From: Temnothorax longispinosus
Lineage: Eukaryota > Arthropoda > Insecta > Hymenoptera > Formicidae
Assembly: GCF_030848805.1 (NCBI RefSeq)
Contig: NC_092367.1
Span: 15,185,692-15,249,691 of the forward strand
Reading direction: 5' to 3'
DNA length: 64,000 bases
The notes under the pieces were generated by a model. It was not told the DNA's origin. It saw nothing but the letters and a program-made list of their open reading frames with translations, and searched no databases. Shown piece by piece: positions 57,400-64,000 of this stretch. How positions within the stretch are numbered: the first letter of the stretch is position 1; each line of letters begins with the position of its first letter. A program made the translations under genes and the position numbers.

Positions 57400-58950
57400 C
57401 GTGGGAGGTGGCGGTGACGGCGGCGGAACGCCGTCGCGACGAAGGTCGTCGCGGAGACGTGCTCGCCCGCGGCTCGCGCGGAGAAGCGGCGCGGGCGGCG
57501 GGCATCATCAACCGCCGTCGCGCCTCGCGCCATCCAGGTTGAGGTTATGGCCGGCGGAGGCGAGCGAGCGAGCGGCCGCCTTTTCGAGAGGGAGCCAGCC
57601 GTGGTAGCGGCGCCACGGCGTTACTTTCACGGAGGCCGAGACTGCCGAGAGCGAAATTCCCGGCCGCATTCTCCGACGGCGACGCCTCGACGCCGACGAT
57701 TATCGCGAGGTCGATCGTCGGGGGGGAGAAAACCGCCCGATTGACCGATCGAGCGAGCGAGCGGAGCTATCGAAGGGGAAGAGAGATCGATCCACGCACC
57801 ACGACGGTAACGAACCGAGCGACTCGTTATTACGCGTCAACGTCAATGCGGAGAGAGAGAGATACGCGTACGAGCCGTCGTTCTACGACGCAGTAACGAC
57901 GCGGCGGAGAGAGATCGATAGCCGAGCCGGCCTCGCTTCGGTTTCTCGCTCCCTCGAGCCGACCGAGTCCCAAGTTTCCCACGAGAGCGCCGATAAGCGA
58001 CGATCTGGAATTCTAGAAGCGTCGACGGAACGGCGCGGCAGCTACCGGCGGCGATTCGGTCACGCAGGAAGTGACGAGGAGTGCGTGGACGAAGCGCAGC
58101 CTGACCGACCGACCGACCGACCTGCGCGCTCACAGCATGCGGCTCCCGAGCGGGACGGAGCGAGGCGCGGAAGCGAACGTGCGACGAGAGAGGGACACGT
58201 CGGACGGAGACCGACACACCAGGGGGGGGGGGGGGGGAGAAAAAAATCCACACAAAGTGCGACGCAGAACTTGCGATTTTTTTTGCCACCTACCTATGGC
58301 TTACAGTCTTTTGTACAATAAATAACCGCGTAAATACACGATCTGCGGGGCGTAGATCCGTGCACCGGCTCGACTCGGACGAGCGCGCGGAAGAGGGCCA
58401 AGCGCGGTGAGGGAACGTTGCGTGTCGCGGCAACGACCCGGTATAACTCGGGATTTTTTTCCCTTCTCTCTCCTTCTTCCCTCCTTCCTTCCTTCCTTCC
58501 TCACCCTCTGCAGACCGGAAGGAAACACGCGCGCGCACGAGAGACGGACGAACGAGAGCGAGCGAGCGTGAACCTTCGGCGCGGAACGAGAGAAAACGAA
58601 AAAACTTCTGCCGGCAACTCTTTATTCCTCGGTCACACTCGCGGCTACGATACCACACATCCCTCGGCGACCACTCCCGCACGACGACTGAGCCGGCAAC
58701 GCCGCCCATGGTCGGCGACTCGGCTCGCCTCGTGCCGGGGCTCGGCCGCGCTCGGCAGCGCTCGGCCGGCTCCGCCGCGCCTCGTGCCCGAGCCGAAGTA
58801 TTGATCGGCTCGCGGCGGCCCGGCATGGCCGCCCCGTCGGCCTGGGTGGGGCAGCGGAGCGGCCGGAGCACACGGCCGTGTCCCGGGACCGATCCCCGAC
58901 GTGCCGCGTCGCCGCCACGCTACACGGCGACGGCGACGACGCGACGGTTC
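57400..58950. promoter_or_regulatory. GC-rich, CpG-dense block; candidate promoter / first exon region
   Basis: Base composition is far more GC-rich than the surroundings, with many CGACG and GCGAG words and a run of 16 G at 58222-58237. It may be the promoter and non-coding first exon of 14-3-3 zeta on the minus strand, about 10 kb upstream of its ATG exon. A possible donor (ATAG then GTAGGT) lies on the minus strand near 58290. No coding exon identified; a promoter for an unseen neighbour is equally possible. Confidence 0.35.
58222..58237 (+). repeat. Poly-G run of 16
   Basis: Uninterrupted G tract in the GC-rich block. It can form G-quadruplexes and is prone to sequencing length error. 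Confidence 0.9.
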
Positions 58951-59677
58951 TCGCCGTCTTTTTCCTTCCTTCCGTCTTTCTTTCTTTTCTTTCTTTCTTT
59001 CTTCTTTTTTTCTCCCCCTCCGTTTTTTCGGTCCTTCGCTCGCTCTTTCGATCGGCTGCTCCGACTCATTACTTCCCGTCTCGCTCGCTTTAATCGCCTC
59101 GAAACTGCCCACCTGATTCACTTCTCTTTCTCTCCGATTTCCTCTTCGTCGTCTAACTATTTATCTTACGCCTGTCTTGCTTTTTTTCCTTTCTGTCTCT
59201 GACCCGCTAAACGTCTATCACGCGTGTCCCGTCGATCCTCTGCTTATCCTGCGTTTTCTCCGTCCACCTTCCTGCCCTACTCCACCTCGGCTCGCCTCAA
59301 GCGTAATTTCGCAAGCAAAGATTAACCTGGAAAGAGCGATCCTTTTTTTCTTCCCGTCGTGAGGTTTTCCTCGCTCCCCATAGGTTTCCGCGAAAAACTG
59401 CGGCGAATCGGTACGGAGAGATACACTGCAATTTCTTTAAGAAATTGCCACTTTACGAAGAAATTGTATCGATATTTTTCCTATTCCTTTTTCTATATAT
59501 ATATTTATATCGTATTTTATTAAGCTTACGATGCTTACAATTAAAGAAAGAAAATGTTACATAATTGGCGATCTGAATTAAGATTTACGATCACAGAACC
59601 ATTTGCGAAAGTATTGCGCGATCGAAAGTTGTACAGGGTATTTGACACAGAGACACAAGCGAGGACAATTTTTTATA

Positions 59678-59701
59678 AAAAAAAAAAAAAAAAAAAAAAA
59701 A
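59678..59701 (+). repeat. Poly-A run
   Basis: About 24 consecutive A; could be the tail of a retroposed sequence, but no element is recognisable upstream. Confidence 0.9.
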
Positions 59702-60184
59702 ACGGAGGAACAGTCGGTCTAAAATAAGTACCGTGGGTGGATCTGAAAGATCTTCAGATTACCATAAAAGCCTTTTCGTCCTTCTTGCGATCGTTGAACC
59801 GTATCCCACTTTCGCGGTAAATCAAAAGGATCCCACGAAGGCGGGATCACTCTCGCCGCCGTCAACGACTGGCCTCTCAAAGTGTCCGTGAAAAGAAAGG
59901 ATTTTAAGAACCATAGACTTTCCACACTATATCTATATACTTTCGTCGAGTAACGCGGACTCCTGAATAGAAATATTAACGTATAGGTACAGCGTCTCGA
60001 ATCAAACTGGCGAATCGAAAGTCGAGGAATTTGTGAATGACAATATTTATAACTTGCGCATGTTGCGATTCGCGACACGCGAGGAACGCGTGACCACTTT
60101 TTTTTCTCTGTAAATTCAACGATCTGTGAATCTAAGGAAGTTGAGGATACACAAATATACCGGAAAGCCCGACGCTTATTCTTA

Positions 60185-60331
60185 GGCCGGTTCTACAATC
60201 AGTCGTATGTCGCAACACAGCCTATGGTCCAATAAGGAAAATTTATTTTCGAAAAAGAAATTCTCTTATTGGACCATATAGGCTGTGTTGCGACATCCGA
60301 CTCAGACATACGACTAATTGTAGAACCGGCC
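60185..60331. mobile_element. Harbinger-type MITE, 147 bp, TTA target duplication
   Basis: Ends GGCCGGTTCTACAATCAGTC and mirrored GTAGAACCGGCC, with inner arms TGTCGCAACACAGCCTAT and TCCAATAAG also paired. TTA on both sides (60182-60184 and 60332-60334). Confidence 0.85.
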
Positions 60332-60369
60332 TTATTCATTTTGTTGCCACGCTCCAACGACGAATATTA

Positions 60370-60676
60370 TACTTGTCCAATTTTGCGCCTGGCTTAATTA
60401 CGAAAACAATATTTATCATCGGTGTCAGTTGGAAAGAATTCGGTCGTTTATAATACATTTTAGATTTATCGTTAGCGAAACGTGTGTGAATAGATTTACA
60501 GATTCATCGAGAATACATTTGTCCAATATCGCGCTTGGCTTTTGTTCAATTATGAAAACAATATTTGTCATTAGTGTCAGTTGGAAAGAATTCGGTCGTT
60601 TACAATACATTTTAGATTCATTGTTAGCGAAACGTGCGGATAGATCTACGGATCCATCAGAAAAGACTCTCCCTTC
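60370..60676 (+). repeat. Two-unit tandem repeat of about 150 bp
   Basis: GTGTCAGTTGGAAAGAATTC occurs at 60422 and 60574. Flanking words (TTGTCCAATNNNGCGC, TAGCGAAACGTG) repeat in register. Confidence 0.8.
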
Positions 60677-63613
60677 GGTGGACCTAATTTCCGCGTCCAC
60701 GTGGAGGGTCAAACGCGGGTCGCGAATCTACGTCCCGAACGAGGGGTGTAACATCGGCAATTTCGATCGAACAACGATCCCCGACATCGACGATATCGCC
60801 AACTGGCGCGAGGTGACATTACGTCCTCTCGTGAAAATTTAAATGAAACGCGGTGTATCTCGTTTACTCGGTCTGGCGCTGCGGATAAAACGGCCGCGTA
60901 AATGAATCGCGGGCGTACATCCACACGCCCGGTGTTGTTATTCCTTCACCCGGTACCCGACATCAGTATGCATTAGCGGCAAATTCGATATATCTCGTGC
61001 CCCGTAAAATTTCGCTCGTGCACGAGCCGACAAACTCCGACCGTAATTCCATCCGTGAGACGAATTAGATCGTCTGAAAATGAGGAGCCGGTTCGCCGTG
61101 TAAATGTTTACCTGGAAATTCATAATCGCACTTTAACGAGTAGGTACTCCCGAAAATACACATACACGCGCTTAGTCGTAATTAGCTGGCAAATCTCCTA
61201 ATATGTTTCACATAATATCTCAACCTTTCAAAATTTCCGCGCGTGTAATACTCTCCTAATTCCCTGTAGAAACGTACCGTCGTTCTCTCGTAATTTTCGT
61301 TTATTAAATAGATATCTTTGCTTTCACTTTCTCGTATATCTAATTCCCGAGCGCCGTCTCTCCCGCGTCTCTATATTTTCACTTTATAATTAATATAATT
61401 AATAGTTTATTCTTTGATTACTATATGATATACGTATCTTGCGTTATTATTTATAATTTGCGTACTTTGCATCGTCGGTATGTGCGCTATTAACGTCGCA
61501 TGTCTTGTAATTTCATTTACGCAGAGGTAATTACATTTTAGAACATCCCGCTTCCCTGGAGAAATTCTGCTTTGTGATTTTTGCTCGTATATATTTGTTG
61601 AAACAAGCACGTTCGATGCGTTGGCAGGCGTATATTTACGCGCCGCAAGATCTGCACTCCCCCTGAAAGGTCATTCGTCAATTTCTTCTTCTGAAAAACC
61701 CGTACCGAGTATCGAATTAAACTACGGTTTTGTTTACTCAAACGCGAATATATTGCGTCCAATCATAAATTTATATCAACCTCCTAATCCTTATATACAC
61801 AATTTATTTACACACGCCCCGAAATATACACAAACCATTAATTAAAAACTTCATGGCACGGCTTCGTAGCTTCGCATAATAATTTCCGCAACGATGTACA
61901 AATGTGTTTTTCGTTTAAAAAAATTTCCATATTTACAAACTTGTAAATTCTGTTTATTCAGACAAAGCCGTTCCCGTTTTCAGTGAATTCATTTAATACG
62001 CTCCGATTGATATTAATATATAATCCCTCTATTGTGACAATCTCTTTCACTACAATCTGTTAATAATGAAGAGTGAAATTAATGCCATGAAATATAAATT
62101 ATAAAGCAAATGCACGTATTACTGACTTTCACGTACAAACTACGACTCCAATTGGCATTTGTAACTGTAAAAAAATACCCCCGAGACCCGCTAATGGAAA
62201 AACGAACGGACGGCGCGGCGGGCGCATCGAGTGTAATTTTTTAATTACACGAGAAAACTCGTGACACGGCGGAAACTCGTGTCGCGCACGAGCCGCGATA
62301 TGTCAAGGGCTATATTATCGAGGGTACGGAAAAACAACGTGCGGGACACGTTTGCTGAAAAACCGCAGAGCGGACTGTATGGGGTGGCGGAAAGTTGCGA
62401 GCGTGCGAGAAGTGCGAACGAAAGCACTTTTGTCCGCGTCCGTCGCGTTGTCTCCTCCCTCGTCTTTCTCCCCGGCCACGCGCGCACACGCCAGACCCGT
62501 GCGCGGGCACCGCATCGAATGAATAACTGAAAACAATGCGGAGCGAAAGCGAGGCGCAGTATACCGTGGCGCTCTCGTAACATCGATCGTAAGATTACAA
62601 TTGGGTTAAAACGGTCGCCCGTCTCGGCGGTGGAGAAGCTAAGGACCGGACCCGATCAACCGACGTCGACGCTCAACTCTGGACAGGCTCTCTCTATCTT
62701 GGCTCCATCGGCTTTTTTTTGTCACCGTTTCCCGATTGTTTTCAGATAAGATGTACTTTCGGTCAATAAAAGCGATAAAAACACGACCTGTGTCCACGTA
62801 ACTTGCTCCCAAATCTTTTCTCGTGAAGTTCCGTACGTCAGCTTTATTACAGAATATGGACTTAAGAACATTAGTCAACGGTCTAATCGTATTTCGTAAA
62901 GAAAATTCCATTTCACGGTTTGAGTCACTCCGAGAGCAAGTTTTCTAATCTCTTGCTTCGAAACTACGCGTAAAAGATAATTCAATCTCAAATAAAAGAG
63001 ACGATTCACTGTTTCATTTTCTCTACGAACAGATCAAGTTAATTTAAAGTTATTTTAAAAGATTGTCGTTGTAACGATTGGTAGGTGATTGGTTTGAACA
63101 ATGACGGAATGTCTCGCACCAGCCCGGTCATACGATGTCATTGAAGCAGGAAGGCTAATGAAGAACGACGGAGGGAGAGAGAGCGGGAAAAAAGCGTGCA
63201 TGGGGGGCGAGGGAGGAAAGCTGGGAGAAACAAGGGAAAATACATGGGGTGAAGGATGACTGGAGCGAGACGCAGCTACGCGAGGTCGCGAGGAAAGCGG
63301 CAGAAGACGAAGAGTAGAGAAAAGGGGATGGCGAGGTGCGCCGGGAGGGGAGGGGGATGGGTGGCGGTCGGAGGTTGCCGAGGCTGAAATGAAATATTGA
63401 TCTGTGGAGGCGCGCGCGCGCGCGGCGCAACCCCTGCAGCCGACCCGCCCTTGTCCACCATTTTCCGCCGATCTCTCTCGCCGTTGTGAACGCCGCCGAA
63501 ATTCTCGCCGATTTTGCCGAGATCTCTCGCGAATCGTTATTTCGCCGCCCGCTACTCTCGATCAATCTTCCCGCCTCTCCCCGTCGTTATCGTTAATACT
63601 AATTGAAAGCGGT

Positions 63614-63618
<5 letters not shown>

Positions 63619-63710
<92 letters not shown>
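63619..63710 (+). repeat. Long GA microsatellite
   Basis: About 90 bases of GA with occasional AAAG interruptions. Confidence 0.95.
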
Positions 63711-63711
<1 letters not shown>

Positions 63712-63954
63712 GGAAAGATAGCGTCCACGAGGAAAACTTGCGTCGTAAAAACGTGGATTAAGCGAAGAAACTGTTGAACTCCAGATTGGTTCTTCTACTA
63801 CAATCTTATCTTATCCGGAATTACAATGTGTATACACGATAAGCAATCGTTGATCTATTTGAACACGATATTAATTAGTTTTGTGTAACCATGAGAATAC
63901 CTAAATTCTTCCGATCTTATTCCTCCTCCCATCCTTTATCGAGAAATTCATTAT

Positions 63955-64000
63955 TAAGTACACGGAGAGAATTTTCTCTTATTTACCCTGAAATCATGGT
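63955..64000 (+). repeat. Fragment homologous to SVWC intron 1, cut by window end
   Basis: GGAGAGAATTTTCTCTTA, then TTTACCCTGAAATCATGGT here, matches 40332-40376 and 45053-45095 nearly base for base. It could be the start of another diverged SVWC-locus copy or a repeat shared by these introns. Confidence 0.65.

Larger units (their letters stand above)
58951..63954. other. No recognised gene, right end of window
   Basis: CT-rich tract at 58.95-59.05 kb, poly-A run, Harbinger-type MITE, tandem repeat at 60.37-60.68 kb, GC-rich patch at 63.2-63.6 kb and a long GA microsatellite. Open frames here lack domains. Confidence 0.5.

Noticed and set aside
58290..58871. 193-residue minus-strand frame in the GC-rich block
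   Set aside because: Arg/Ala/Gly-rich composition is that of GC-rich DNA in any frame; overlapping frames on both strands are equally long.
63404..63721. Arg-Glu repeat protein
   Set aside because: Translation of the GA microsatellite.
1..64000. CRISPR arrays, bacterial operons, prophage or rRNA genes
   Set aside because: None seen; the spliced genes show this is eukaryotic nuclear DNA.

Overview
The window is animal nuclear DNA, very probably from an insect and most likely a hymenopteran such as an ant or bee. The evidence is intron-rich genes with insect-type protein sequences, many CpG-rich microsatellites and a dense population of short palindromic transposons. The taxonomic call is inference. 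All gene models below were built by hand from splice signals and protein-family knowledge, without alignment software.

Layout from left to right. (1) 1-1549, minus: the 5' part of an RNF168-type RING E3 ubiquitin ligase, running off the left edge. (2) 3770-5968, minus: a complete seven-exon TRAM gene (translocon-associated membrane protein, 377 aa). (3) 5969-11202: TRAM upstream region and intergenic DNA with a tRNA-derived SINE and an 88-bp dispersed repeat. (4) 11203-16874, minus: a complete ATP-dependent 6-phosphofructokinase gene (787 aa). It has three tandem 109-nt mutually exclusive exons, two of them apparently with GC donors, and a candidate 21-nt microexon. One or two further coding-looking exons lie just upstream. 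(5) 17.7-18.9 kb: a cluster of palindromic MITEs, one interrupted by a TTAA-flanked insert. (6) 19-29.2 kb: no gene recognised; a SINE with perfect 11-bp target duplications, GAT repeats, and probably the 3' UTR side of the next gene. (7) 29205-48065 and beyond, minus: 14-3-3 zeta, with two mutually exclusive 164-nt exons and a duplicated terminal acceptor. Its roughly 15-kb second intron holds (8) 38487-47581: a 4.4-kb tandem duplication in which each copy carries a complete small secreted gene on the opposite strand. These encode single-domain von Willebrand factor C (SVWC, Vago-like) proteins. (9) 48-64 kb: non-coding, probably the first intron and promoter side of 14-3-3 zeta, with a GC-rich block at 57.4-59 kb and more MITEs. 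The last 45 bases resemble intron 1 of the SVWC genes.

The most notable signal is the SVWC pair. Sampled intron sequence of the two copies is about 95% identical, yet the coding exons differ far more and almost entirely by amino-acid-changing substitutions and in-frame indels, while all eight cysteines are kept. That is the pattern of fast diversifying evolution expected of an immune effector or cytokine-like family. The housekeeping genes (RNF168, TRAM, PFK, 14-3-3) are unrelated in function and share only position and strand.
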